Assembly: GCF_963678635.1 (NCBI RefSeq)
Contig: NC_087062.1
Span: 44,470,395 to 44,534,394 of the forward strand
DNA length: 64,000 nucleotides
Direction: 5' to 3'
Source of the DNA: Symsagittifera roscoffensis
Lineage: Eukaryota > Xenacoelomorpha > Acoela > Convolutidae
Under the pieces are notes generated by a model. That model was not told where the DNA came from. It did no database searches and saw only the letters and a program-made list of their open reading frames with translations. Position 1 is the stretch's first letter, and each line of letters begins with the position of its first letter. Shown here piece by piece: positions 33,451 to 43,895 of this stretch. Made by a program: the position numbers and the translations under genes.

Positions 33451-33928
33451 TTGATGCATTTGGATAAATATGCGAATTATCTCAGACAACCAGAGCCACG
33501 CACTGAATCGAGAGCTGTGCGAGTGTTGTTAACACCGGGTGGCACTCGAATAAAGAAACTTCAAGTCTACGGACCATATCAAGTGATGTTAAACGTGGAT
33601 GGGGCTAGTATTTATACCAATACTTATGTCACAACAGACAGTGACAAAAAGACAGATATATTTGGGTCAGGAAGAACTGAAGGTTCGTAGAATTGACTAT
33701 GACACCATGATCAAAGAAGATGCGGTACACATTGGATACGAAGCAGATGTGACTGCACATCTGCTAGACAACAATGGTAAAAAGCTCGAAGTAACAGGAC
33801 TTCTAGACACAGGAGCAGTGGTCAGTGTAATGCCGATAAAGAAATCGGAAAGAATGGGCTTCACTAGGGAGGACTCAATACCAACAAACTTAAGATTGGC
33901 AGCAGCTAACCACGGAGAACACCAATAA
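33451..33928 (+). pseudogene. Aspartic protease of copy P
   Basis: Two overlapping open stretches (33451-33690 and 33599-33928), joined by a frameshift near 33660, encode a pre-protease segment and a retropepsin. The active-site motif LLDTGAVVSVMP has its catalytic Asp in DTG. The second stretch stops at 33928. Further protease-linker sequence (LWMSFLV and SDFVRNFDV) continues in other frames to about 34090. The protease would process Gag and Pol. Confidence 0.8.
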
Positions 33929-34099
33929 CAGTCCTCCACATGAGAGGACAAAACCTCTGGATGAGTTTCCTCGTGGCGTAGATCCTGGACAATTCCGATC
34001 AGTTCATTTTGGGGAGCGACTTTGTCAGAAATTTTGACGTGATGATCAACCTTAACAAAGGACTGATAAAGATTAGGAAGCCAGGCAGTAGTTTTTTTT

Positions 34100-34600
34100 A
34101 AGAGACCAGTAAACAGAATAATAACTGATGAAAATAAGATACCAATTATTTTAGACAAAAAAAATTATAGCCCGGGCAGGCAGTAGTAGCGATTTTTAGG
34201 AAAAGACTTTTAAACTCATTGAGTGATAGTAAGCAGGTTTGCTTGGTACCCAACCCAAACAAAAAAAGTGCAGTGGTTTTAGGCCGCAGCTTTTTTGTAA
34301 CACGAAACGGGCTGTGTGTGGGTGTATTGTTGAATACACTGGACACAACGATTTCAATCCAGCGTGGAAGGAAACTTGGCTACGCTTTGCCGATGAGAAC
34401 GGACTATGAAGAAACACCAAATTTGAAGAAGCATCATGTAAAGACTGTCCATTTCAAGTGGATAAAGATTTGGTCTTAAAAAGATTAATAACTCTTTATA
34501 TAAAATGTTTTCATTGAGATCCGAAACGGATGTCGGCTGGTCGAATTGCTCAAATTTTCCGGAACGCCCTTCGTCGTACAAATTTGAGTCTGACAAACCC
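34100..34600 (+). other. Degraded protease-RT spacer of copy P
   Basis: Coding-like sequence in fragments (for example 34219-34479), too broken to assign. It sits where gypsy elements have the protease-RT linker. Confidence 0.5.
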
Positions 34601-35507
34601 GTTTTGCCAGAGATAGAGCATTTGAGAGGTAAGATAGGTGAGGGAGAGTTCCAGTCGCTAAAGGCAGTTTTAAACCGGAACGTGGACGTTTTTTCAAAAA
34701 AGGGCTGATATTGGTTGTTGTAATTTCGTCGAGCACGAAATCGAACTAGAAGAACGTGCCGTTCCCCACAGGGAGGGCGCAAGGTGCATAACACCACATA
34801 AATTGGAAACATGTCGAGCAAAAATAGAAATGTTGCTCAAATACGACATGATAGAACCCTCAAAGTCACCTCGGCTTGTTGAGTTGTCATGGCTAAAAAG
34901 AAAAGGGGACAGCTAAGATTCTGTTGCGACTTTCGCTACTTGAACGCTGTGACCATAAAGGACGCTTACCCAATACCACGCATAGACGAGAGCCTCTCGA
35001 AACTTGGCGATCTGAAAGAAGGACAGAGAAAAGACTGGATTTGTATGTGAGTTGGGGTTGTACCAGTGGAAGAAGATGCCCATCGGCATGTGCAATGCTA
35101 CGGCGACCTTTCAAAGAATGATGGCTCAATCTTTGACCAGGATAACGAAGAAGTATGGAAATCTCGTGATATGCTACGTGGATGACATGGAGGACGTGGT
35201 CATAGCGACATCCACTTTGGCAGGTCACATCGACAGACGCGATGAAGTCCTCGACTGCATGAAGAGAGCCGGCTTGAAGTGCAAACCGTCGAAATGTGAG
35301 ATCCTTAGGGACTCAATCAAGTATCTGGGAAGAATGGTAGACAGGCATGGCGTGAGCCGTGCAAACAAGGAAGGCCCCCACACGAACACACAGCTCAAGA
35401 ATTTCCTGAGATTTGCCAATTATTACCGCGAGTTCAAAAAAAGATACGCTGATAAGTTGTACCCACTGCGGCAATGCGCACAAAGCGAAGAAGTTCGAAT
35501 GGAATGA
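34601..35507 (+). pseudogene. Reverse transcriptase of copy P
   Basis: The first palm blocks appear at 34900-35010 (LRFCCDFRYLNAVT and YPIPRIDE). About 35-40 residues including the first catalytic Asp block are then deleted. From 35052 to 35507 the frame is open with FQRMMAQ, CYVDD (catalytic Asp pair), a KCEI block and FLRFANYY, as in Ty3/gypsy reverse transcriptases. A short insertion follows YVDD (MEDVV). The deletion removes an essential residue, so the enzyme would be dead. Confidence 0.85.
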
Positions 35508-36112
35508 AAGAGCTCAGGAGCCTTTCGAGAATTTAAAGAGGGAACTGTGAGAAGCTCCACTGCTATGCATGCCCTCGGAGAAAACCATTTACTTTCTCGA
35601 CGCTGATGCTTCACTGGTAGCCATTTCAGGAATACTACATCAGGTGCAAGAATTGAATGGGAGAACAGTTTTCGGTATCATTGCATATGTCAGTAAAGTT
35701 TTGAGCGACACTGAAATGAAAAATGATGCATCAAAAGCAGAAATGTTTGCGGTAGTCACTTTCGTGAAAAAGTACCGCGCATACTTTGGGAGCGCTCCCT
35801 TTAACTTGCGTGTGGATAACGCAGCCCTAATCTCGTTGAAGACGTACTCGATGGACCAGAGTTATATTGGTCGTTGGATAGTCAGGCTGAATTGGGTACC
35901 ACATTTCATGAGAGACTGGAGTTTTATGAGAGACTGGAGCAAAAGCAGGTCAATCAGGTGGAAATCAAGGAAGGATTCTCGTTTCCGGGCAAAGAGACAT
36001 ATGAAGCATTTCCCTTGACGAAATGGTTGGACAATTCAGGACATCCAAATCCGGGACACCCAGAATTACCAGTGGAGAAAGCAGCAGAAACAAGGCTCTA
36101 ATCCAAAAAGGA
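35508..36112 (+). pseudogene. RNase H domain of copy P
   Basis: The stretch at 35569-36018 shows the gypsy RNase H pattern: YFLDADASLVAISGIL (first Asp block), KAEMFAVV (Glu block) and LRVDNAAL (second Asp block). It is followed by the segment DQSYIGRW that leads into the connector. A duplication (FMRDWS twice, near 35910-35940) and a frame change at about 35900 show decay. It continues in the overlapping frame to 36101. Confidence 0.8.
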
Positions 36113-37205
36113 CCCGGTGCCCTTGGATCTGTTGCTACTTTCGAATCTGGTCCAACAGGAACTCGCTTGTATACACATAAGCAGCCTCTCATTGCTTGAT
36201 AAAACGGTATAGGTCACACCACAAGTGTTGCGGATTCTGGGTGGATTGTTGGAGAGAGAAGTGACTAGAGATGACACCGAATGCGCAGCAGCCATGGCAT
36301 CGCTGAGAGTCAGTGACGAGATACGGATAAAACCATCAAGAATCCAACACCATGAAAAGGAAAGTGTTTGTAGAACGGTTGTTGAGCAACTAGTATCCTC
36401 GATTCCTCAAAGCGTTTTGATGAAAACATCATAGAAAGAAAAAAAATACAAGAGATGGAACGCAAAGGAAGACTGTCATTTTTGAAAAATCTGATAAAGA
36501 ATGGATAGAAATTGAACCCAAAACCCCAAAACAAGACAATTTGTCGAGGGAGTCGGATGTCGAAGAATATGGTCATGTAAATGAACAAGACCAGACGGAA
36601 AAGTTTTATCCGGGGAGTTTAGATGGATGAGTAGATCGTGCACAATAGAAACTACCCTGGAAACGTAATCCACGGCAGACTCATCTGTTGATAACACCTC
36701 GAGGAAATCAGAGATTGATAACTACTCAGACAGTAACTCGAGCACAGGATCAGATTTATCAGAGTTAGCAATCCACACATTGCTACTGGAGACTCGAGCA
36801 AGAGACTTGGACAGGGAAGTGTACCAAGACCCTGATAGTGATCGCTACCTGATTCCCAGCGGGAAAGTCTTTGATAACGCAGCAGATAACCTGGAAATAA
36901 TAGCGGTATCGAATTGTTCGATAAAACTATTACCACAGAAGGAAACAGTCAGGACTGACCTTCAACCGTTTAAACAAGAGACAGAGATTTGGTGCAATAA
37001 GATGGAAGATGACACGCATCAGCCCGGTGAGCTAAACAGTCCCATGAGGGTCATGAAGACATATTTGAAGGCAGGATACAGACTCTCAGAATTATTAAGA
37101 GCGCAGAGAAATGATCGCAGGACAAGTAACTTGAAAAGGTGGAAAGAACATGGGTCACCAGACAAAGGAGATGTGGAAGAGGATAGTTACCGAATCTTGA
37201 GACAA
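36113..37205 (+). pseudogene. Long connector between RNase H and integrase (copy P)
   Basis: About 360 codons of broken coding sequence separate RNase H from the integrase zinc region, more than the 100-150 residues usual in gypsy elements. Related sequence follows RNase H in the - strand remnant (52300 down to about 51960). The content is acidic and Ser-rich (for example 36780-37220). No domain is recognised. Confidence 0.55.
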
Positions 37206-38056
37206 AACTGTATGCAGTAAGAGGGGAAGTTATGTGTGCGGAAGGGTGTGATCCTGGTTTGCAAAAGGATAGAAGATAACAAGGTTCTGTACATGTACAA
37301 CGCGATAGTCTTGCCGCAACTTTATCAGACAGAACTTTTATTCAGGTCGAATAATCAGATGAGTCACCACCAAGGAATCGATAAAGCACACCAGAGGTTC
37401 TTGAAAAGCTTCGAATGGCCTGGAATGAAGAAGGCATGCGAGAATTGGGTAACAGCATATCTGTCATGCCAAAAGGTGAAGGATCCCAGTTAGTTGCGAT
37501 TTCTATTGCAAACAATAGAGTCATCCGAATTCAATGAAGTGGTACAGCTCGGTCATCAGAAGACATGAATGACAGAAAGTGGCTAAAATCAGGTCCTGGT
37601 GATGATCGATCACTTCACAAAGTATGCAGAGGCCGTGCCCTGCATACCTACCTCAGCCGAAGAGACATGCGATCATCTGATCAATACGTAATAGCAAGAC
37701 ATTGATGTCCTATGACATTCCAATCGAACAATGGGACAGCTTTCGTAGAACTTACCAAGGAGCTCATGAAACGTTCTCAAGTAGCTCAGGCTCATTCTAC
37801 GACTTATCATCCACAAACGAACGGCTTGGTGGAAAGACAAAGTTAGACTCTGGTGTCGATGTTGAGGGTGTACTGTTCCCGATACATCACTGATTGGGAT
37901 AGATATCTTACACAAGTGATGGGAGCTTATGACAGCACGAAACATTCCACCACAGAATTTAGTCCTCACATGATGTTGACTGGACCTGAAAAGTATTTGC
38001 CTTTGACTTTCTCTTATCTAGAGCATGAAGGAAAGAAAACATTGCCTCAACTCTAA
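37206..38056 (+). pseudogene. Integrase of copy P
   Basis: The zinc-binding region at 37236-37493 has the HH pair and CQK, with the first Cys of the CxxC pair replaced by Tyr (TAYLSCQ). The catalytic core follows in broken frames: MIDHFTKYAE at about 37600 (first Asp), QSNNGTAF at about 37715 (second Asp block, with Asp changed to Asn), and HPQTNGLVER at about 37805 (Glu block). The open stretch 37853-38056 covers the end of the core. Both changes would abolish integration. Confidence 0.8.
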
Positions 38057-38059
38057 TTA

Positions 38060-38950
38060 AGGGACGTAATCAGGCGTCAGCAAGAGCTGAACGACTTATG
38101 CAAACGCAATACGCAACAAGCCCAAGAGAGGCAGAGGAAAAAGTTTGACAAGAAGGCAGCTGGTGCAAAAGCTTACTCAGTACATCATATCACCGAAATG
38201 AGCGAATAAACTCCTGAAGAAGCGGAGGAGACCGTTCATGATAACGGAGGTGCATCAGGAGGGACGTTTTTACAGACTAAGTACCGGCCGAGCTGCGAAC
38301 TTTCAGAACATTAAGCCACACAACCTATCCAAAATGGACTGGTGTATACCTGAAAACATGGCGGAGGGCGATTATCTGATTATGGACCCTGCTTGCGAGG
38401 TCAATGAGAAAGGTACCACGGAAAAGAACGATGGGAATGAGGCTCTAGAAGAAGCGACAAGTCCGCCACTGTACCCGGATCCCAAAGAAGTAATTAAGGC
38501 GGATGAAAAAACATTTACGCAGAAGAAGACCGGGAAAAACCCGAGTAGATAGAGGTTCCCAAGAACATGGAACTGGATCTAGCCTTTTTAATGCAAACAA
38601 GACAGAGTGAGAAGACAAGACCTGCAAAGAAAAATAATCCTCACGGAGACGACTTCGTAGTGGACAGGATAGACCTGAAAAAGATAGTGGAGGAATTAGT
38701 GGGTCATTCAAGAAGAGATACCAGCGTCACAAGACATAGACGTCGTCGATGATCAAGAGAAGGAATGGACGACGATTGGTTTGAACCTGAAGTGGAATTC
38801 GACGAGAAGCAGCAGCAGTCATACGAACAAGAACTAAAGAACCTGCGAGTCTTAAAGTGGTTGAACAAAAAGACATCAGATCCAAAAAAAAATCAGTGTC
38901 ACCACTCAGGACGTAGACCGCGAGAGCAAGAAAAATATAAAGAATGACAA
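38060..38950 (+). pseudogene. Integrase C-terminal region and acidic extension (copy P)
   Basis: 38238-38552 begins with EVHQEGRFYRLSTGR, a typical gypsy integrase C-terminal beta-barrel segment, and continues as an acidic tail (EEATSPP, PDPKEV). 38567-38752 and 38765-38947 continue this tail in shifted frames. The upstream part (38060-38220) encodes a helical segment with QERQRKKFDKKA. No chromodomain pattern is evident. Confidence 0.65.
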
Positions 38951-39120
38951 AGCGGATACTTTCTAGGCAGTCCACGATGGGCAATTGCTCATTCCTGCGT
39001 CCAAATTTAACTTAATAACTTTAACTTAGAATGCGATCGGCGGGGTTGTCGATGGATGATTTTGTCCTGGGAGTGAGGGTAGGACTTACCCACGTTGAAA
39101 AATTATTAATAAAAAGTTAG
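38951..39120 (+). other. Short degraded gap before the macro-like segment
   Basis: Stops in all frames; it connects the acidic tail to the macro-like region. Confidence 0.4.
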
Positions 39121-39677
39121 CAAGAGACACAGGTCACCTTGAGGCAGAAACAGATGAAGACCCTAGGAAACTAGACATAGATAGAGTATTTGAGTCATAT
39201 TTTAACTTGCAAATTGAGTACTCAAGCAGCATAATACTAACAGATAGCGATTATATACTTACAATTAGGGCATGTGCGAGAGGGATCACTGCGGACATGA
39301 GTTTTAGAACAACGTTAGCAGCAGACTTTAAGAGAGAATATAAAAACAAAGAATTTTTATGGAATCGAAGACCAGGAATATGAGGTGTAGCAGTTTTGAC
39401 TCCGACGGCTTCGCAAGTACCAGAAAAGTACTTATGCTTCTTGGTGACGAGGGCAATGGAAAAGCTGCATGTGGACCCTGAATTATTGGTTCTGTCCCTA
39501 ACGAGACTGAGAGACTTCTTAGTGCAGAGGGAGGTGAAAAAACTATCGCTTCCAGTGAACAACCCCAGCCGAGGACGACTGCAACCTCGGGAGCTGTATG
39601 TGCTGTTACATGTAATCTTTTCTGATACCAACTTAGAAGTGTATCTACATAAGAAATACTATTTGAATATAGGCTGA
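39121..39677 (+). pseudogene. Macro (ADP-ribose-binding) domain-like segment of copy P
   Basis: One frame is open across this region except for a single TGA at 39381. In order it reads ACARGITADMS followed by ADFKREY (where macro domains have the AHC-x-DxxMGxGIA block and a phenylalanine/lysine helix), GVAVL, YLCFLVTR, LSLTRLRDFL, VKKLSLP and VIFSDTNLEVYL. Spacing and hydrophobic pattern match TARG1/ALC1-type macro domains, which bind or remove ADP-ribose. The Gly-rich loop that follows the strand ending in LP (usually PRIGCG) is altered to NNPSRG, so activity is doubtful. It ends at TGA 39675-39677. Confidence 0.62.
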
Positions 39678-40021
39678 GTGTAGGTCGAATGTTTTATTTG
39701 TTAATTGTAATGTTTTATGTTTTTATGTTATTAGGATCTCGGGTTTGGAAGGGTTAGTGACCACGAATACTCAAACAAAATTTTTAAGAATAGGTCCAAA
39801 GTGTGGACTGTCTACTCTTAGATCAACTTCCGAGAGTTTAGAACTGAGTTGATTTTAATTTATCTTAAGATCAAAATCTTCTTTTATCTGTTTTTAAATT
39901 ATTTTCAATATTAATTTGGAGTAATGTTGACAGATGTGATAGTCGTGACTTTCTTTCCAGATCCTGATTGATCATTTATTTACTCAATAAATTTCAATTG
40001 CAAATGTAGTTAATCAAAATC
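39678..40021 (+). other. Non-coding stretch of copy P, possible deletion scar
   Basis: AT-rich, no open frame. Copy M carries about 5.5 kb of coding sequence before the region that starts at 40022, so a large internal deletion in copy P probably maps here. Confidence 0.5.
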
Positions 40022-41391
40022 GAACCATACCGAAACCTGATAGCAAAGTGGAATTTGGATTGGATTCCTTAGACGAGTTACTGAGAACGAGTCTGATGGT
40101 GGTGTGCGAGTTAATAAAACTATCATGGTGCCCGAGTCCAAATGCTGATTTGATACTACGAGCGACGCAGGATGCACAAAGGGAACTAAATGCAGATTGC
40201 AGTTTGCGTGACCTGAACATCAACAACAATTTGATGACAACAGCCTCCAGGAGCAATCGATAGAACAATTTGGAGTTGCCTGGCTGGGGACCAGAAAACT
40301 GGGATGAACCTGGTAGCTCTCTGGTGAAAGTAGAAGGTCATATATAGAGAGGTCTCGACTGCGAGAAGACAATTGCGAAACAGCACAAGCAATTGACGAA
40401 ACTGTTCGGAAAAATAGTGATGAACGCGAAATTGGAAACAGAGCTAATTGCAGATTGCCATGGAGCAACTGAAGTGAATCTAGTGACTGCACTAGGAATC
40501 TACAGCATGTTTGGTTCTTAAGAGTCACTGTTGAATCTAGAACAAAAGCACGAGACGGTAACGGCCATCAGTGTAGAAGTGTTTCCGGGAGTGTTACAAA
40601 CCAAACAGAAGCATATTGGGAAATGGAGAGAAGCAAAATAAGTCGAAATGAACATCAGGCAGCGTGAAACCTATCGCAGACCGTGTGGAACCCGATACCT
40701 AGTAGGATTGACAATGACGCCGATGTGCAAAAGCCGATATCCAGTACACTTTGTAGCAGTGGATGTAAAGAGTACAAGGGCAATCGTGGATCAAGCCTTT
40801 TCAGTGCCAAAATGTGTAAGACTTGCGAGGATGTCGGAGAAACATTATAAATTGCTATGTAAGATGTTTGCCGCAGTTCAGGGAAGAACCAAAGATAAGT
40901 TAGAACCGATAGTGGGAAAGAAGTTCATGGGGTATGCTAGTGGGAACTTCAGTGATTTTGAAAGACACAAACAGAGAGGATCAACAGCGACGGATTACAA
41001 TGCAGTAGACAAGATTGATGAAATCCGTCGAGTGATGGAAGTGGAACCACTACTGGAAGCGTCGGGGAAACGAAACTGGAGAAGCATCATTATGACACAT
41101 GATGACTTCCCGGGCCATTGTTTGCTACAAACACGGTGGTTTCCCGGGCGATATAATCTGGTGTTGATCTGGGACTCTGGAGAGCTGCTCTCCATGAGTT
41201 TACCAGACTCATCACAGCCCATAACGAGAGTGATACTTGGAGTTATGATGGCAATTCGATGGCTTGAAGCTCATGTTAAGGATACTAACAGACGAGAAGC
41301 ACCGACCACAGGGCAGTTAGAGGAACTTTATTGTCTAAAAGATTTGGATATTTTCGGGACAACATGCAAATTTTTTGAACAGTTCGATTAA
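40022..41391 (+). pseudogene. 3'-terminal coding region of copy P, shared with copy M
   Basis: Encodes the same sequence as copy M 11.4-9.9 kb, with in-frame stops near 40261, 40345, 40519 and 40639. The last open piece (40648-41391, 247 codons) spans VHFVAVDVKST, FMGYASGNFSDFER, EVEPLLEASGKRNW and WDSGELLSM. It is conserved between two separate copies of the family yet not assignable to any domain I recognise. Position next to the 3' LTR is where some LTR elements carry an env-type gene, but no signal peptide or membrane anchor is seen. Confidence 0.7.
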
Positions 41392-42042
41392 AGTGAAGAC
41401 AATATGGGCCAGAAGATGACTGATGCCATGGTTCAGAGCCAACATGACTGCATGGTTGTAAGAGTATGCCCAGAAGCATATGTGGAAGCACAGCCGAACG
41501 TACAGTTCGTATCAAATGGACGTAGGAACTGTAGCTTTCAAAAGAGCTTTTGTAACGCATTGGAATGCAGTAACAACCGCAGTAAAGAGGAAGTCGAAAA
41601 CAAATTTTAGTGACCGGAGAGAAAGAGAAGAAGTGTTGAAGGAAGACTTGGAGAGAAATGTGCTTAAACAACAGCTTCTGCAGGAATAGGGACACTAGCG
41701 TAGACCCTCTACCTTGCTGCAAACAAAGGGTAGAATAGCAGAGGTGTTGGAGGACTGCCTCCAACAGCGTCTTAATGGCTACCGATGTAATGCAAGACAC
41801 TGAAACCAAGAGTGCGGAGTCGATGTCACAAGAGGAGGAGATGGAGCAGTGAAAAAAAAAACCGAATGAAGAGATGCAAAAAAGAAAGATTAGAAGAATT
41901 TGGAAATTTTAGAACTTCTAAACGACAAAAACCGAAAGAAAGAATTGAACAAAGGAGTAACTTAGAAGAAGAAAATTGTTTTTGTGTGAGAAAAATTCAA
42001 ATGAGAAACCAAGCAGCCAAGCTTGCAATTGAAACAGAATAA
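41392..42042 (+). pseudogene. Final coding pieces of copy P
   Basis: Fragments at 41404-41610, 41480-41689 and 41812-42042 in different frames match the last part of copy M (AFKRAFVTH and EVLKEDLERNV) and then become Lys/Glu/Arg-rich. A small hairpin (GTTGGAGG and CCTCCAAC arms around 41748) lies between them. No domain. Confidence 0.55.
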
Positions 42043-42690
42043 AAGAAAAGTTTCAGTTGAGTTTTGAGTTTTTGAAGTTGTTGCATTTATAAATTTCCAT
42101 TGTAAATTTACTTAGCGTTTTAGAGACAATTACTTTTTATTCAGAGAGGTTTGCGTGAGGAGTCTAATAATCATTCTAGCCTGCATGATTGTTTTTAATC
42201 AACTAAAATGACTTTTCACTTTATGGTGACATGAAAAACTTAAGTAATCTCTTGAATAAGGAGATTGTTTCATTAATATTTCTAACCACTAAGTTTTTTT
42301 TAATATTCAGGACCAATAACAGCTAAATTTCCAGAAGGAGGAAGCATACTAGGATAATTTTAGTTTGTTAGTTGGCAGGACTGACCTGCGACCTATAAGA
42401 AGAAGTTTTAAATCATGCCAATGACATTAAAAACCAGAAAAGACATTTTTATCATAAATCATATCCTCAAAATGCAGATGACAATTGTTAGAGGTCAATA
42501 GCGAGGTAGTATGATGGCATTTGTAGTTTGCAGTGAGTCGATATGACATGGATAAAAGTTCTTTTCATGCATTTTGTAAATTCTGTTCGTTGGCACTGCA
42601 CCATTTTAATGAATTTCACGAGATTCAATGAGGACATTGAAAAGGCTTTCCGGGGAGTATGTGACATTCGACCACATTGACGGTCAAAAT
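42043..42690 (+). other. 3' non-coding region of copy P
   Basis: Matches the 3' region of copy M (9554-8641) in several blocks. No open frame. Confidence 0.6.
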
Positions 42691-43560
42691 GCATGACGAA
42701 ATCGAAATTTTCTTGGAACAGTTTACCGGGAGGATTGGCTGTTTAAGAAGGTTACCGGTCTTCTTCGATAAACTGATCGAATTGGAGAGGTCGGTTTCAA
42801 CTGACATCCGAAACTTTAAAAATTCGATTGTAAAAACACGTGACCATTTTTATTTTCGCGAAAACAGAAAAAGCGCGAAAATCATCAGAACATTAATTTT
42901 TGCAGAGAACATACCTACTACACGAATTGAAATCACGATCAATGTTTTAGTTGGAAGAGCATTCCGCATTGTAACGATTGTCCGCTGCAATTGTTACGGA
43001 GCAATTCCCGAGAATTCCGAGGGGTATCGGGAGGATTTTACTACTCTTCCCGAGTGATAATAAGACTGCTCTTTGTCCGGATTCAAGAATCCGAAAGGGT
43101 CTCGGGAAGAAACTGAAACTGTACTTTAACAACTTTTAGCTTCTTGTCATGTCCTTCAACATGTTTTTTCAACATGTAATTCTTTTTTTAGAGTTTGAGA
43201 AGCTAGGAGTTGAGGGAAAAGGTTGATCTATCTCCAATGGAAATGATTTTTTGATCTACTGAACAAAAACAATCGTAAAATGGTAATTAAGTAGTAGCCC
43301 TGTAATTAGGAGTTCACTAACTTTGCATGTAACTAAGTTAGTTTGCGCGATCCGGTCGACGCCTTAAGTAGTAATGGCTTTGTCGAACCAATGTTAATGG
43401 ACCACAGACAAAATTGGCTTTGGTAGAGATGGTTAGAAGCATGTGAATCTGTGTTTAGACGCTAGTCAGACGTTATAAAACCTACCTTTAATTTCCGTCG
43501 GTGTGTAATTCCGGGCGAACTAAACATAATTATTTTTGTTTATATGAATTACATTTATAT
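42691..43560 (+). repeat. LTR at the 3' end of copy P (third LTR subtype)
   Basis: Shares the hairpin (42971-42997), the palindromic box (about 43078-43096) and the downstream body with the LTRs of copy M and the array. It lacks the conserved GGTCTGGGGATACTGAG block (deleted near 43310) and the 3' third of the array unit. Boundaries are estimated from the limits of similarity. Confidence 0.65.
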
Positions 43561-43769
43561 TGAATTTTTCTAATTGCGTCACTTTCGATTTTAAAAGCAT
43601 GTCAGTTTTTCGTTTTGAAATTTATTTGTGTTTGTAGTAGCCGAAAAATTGTTTTCGGAACTATAATTTAAGGGACAATTTCCTGCTGCTTAACTCTCCT
43701 TTCAGATGTGAAGTGCATCTACTTGAGTAGGCTTACGTTGCTGTAAGCTTGGTCTATTTGACAAGCTTG

Positions 43770-43895
43770 AAAAAATTTCGCATCTTGTCAAAAAATTAAA
43801 ACACTTTTCACATTTTGTCGAAAAAAGTGAAACACTTTTCGCATATTGTCAAAAAAATAGAAACATTTTTATCATCTTGCCAAAATAAATCATTA
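43770..43895. repeat. Minisatellite, about 31-bp unit, four copies
   Basis: The core CGCATCTTGTCAAAAA recurs at 43779, 43809, 43840 and 43871 with substitutions. Confidence 0.7.

Larger units (their letters stand above)
30313..43560 (+). mobile_element. Copy P: decayed Ty3/gypsy-type LTR retrotransposon with extra 3' coding region
   Basis: In order on the + strand: LTR, primer-binding-site candidate, leader with minisatellite, gag zinc knuckle, protease, reverse transcriptase, RNase H, a roughly 1.1-kb connector, integrase with an acidic C-terminal extension, a macro-domain-like segment, a non-coding gap, a 3'-terminal coding region shared with copy M, and an LTR. Protease-RT-RNaseH-integrase order identifies Ty3/gypsy. 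Many stops and frameshifts make it inactive. Relative to copy M it lacks the SGNH and following segments. Confidence 0.8.

Noticed and set aside
40022-41391. Env glycoprotein in the 3' coding region
   Set aside because: No signal peptide, furin-like site or membrane anchor is visible in either copy M or copy P.
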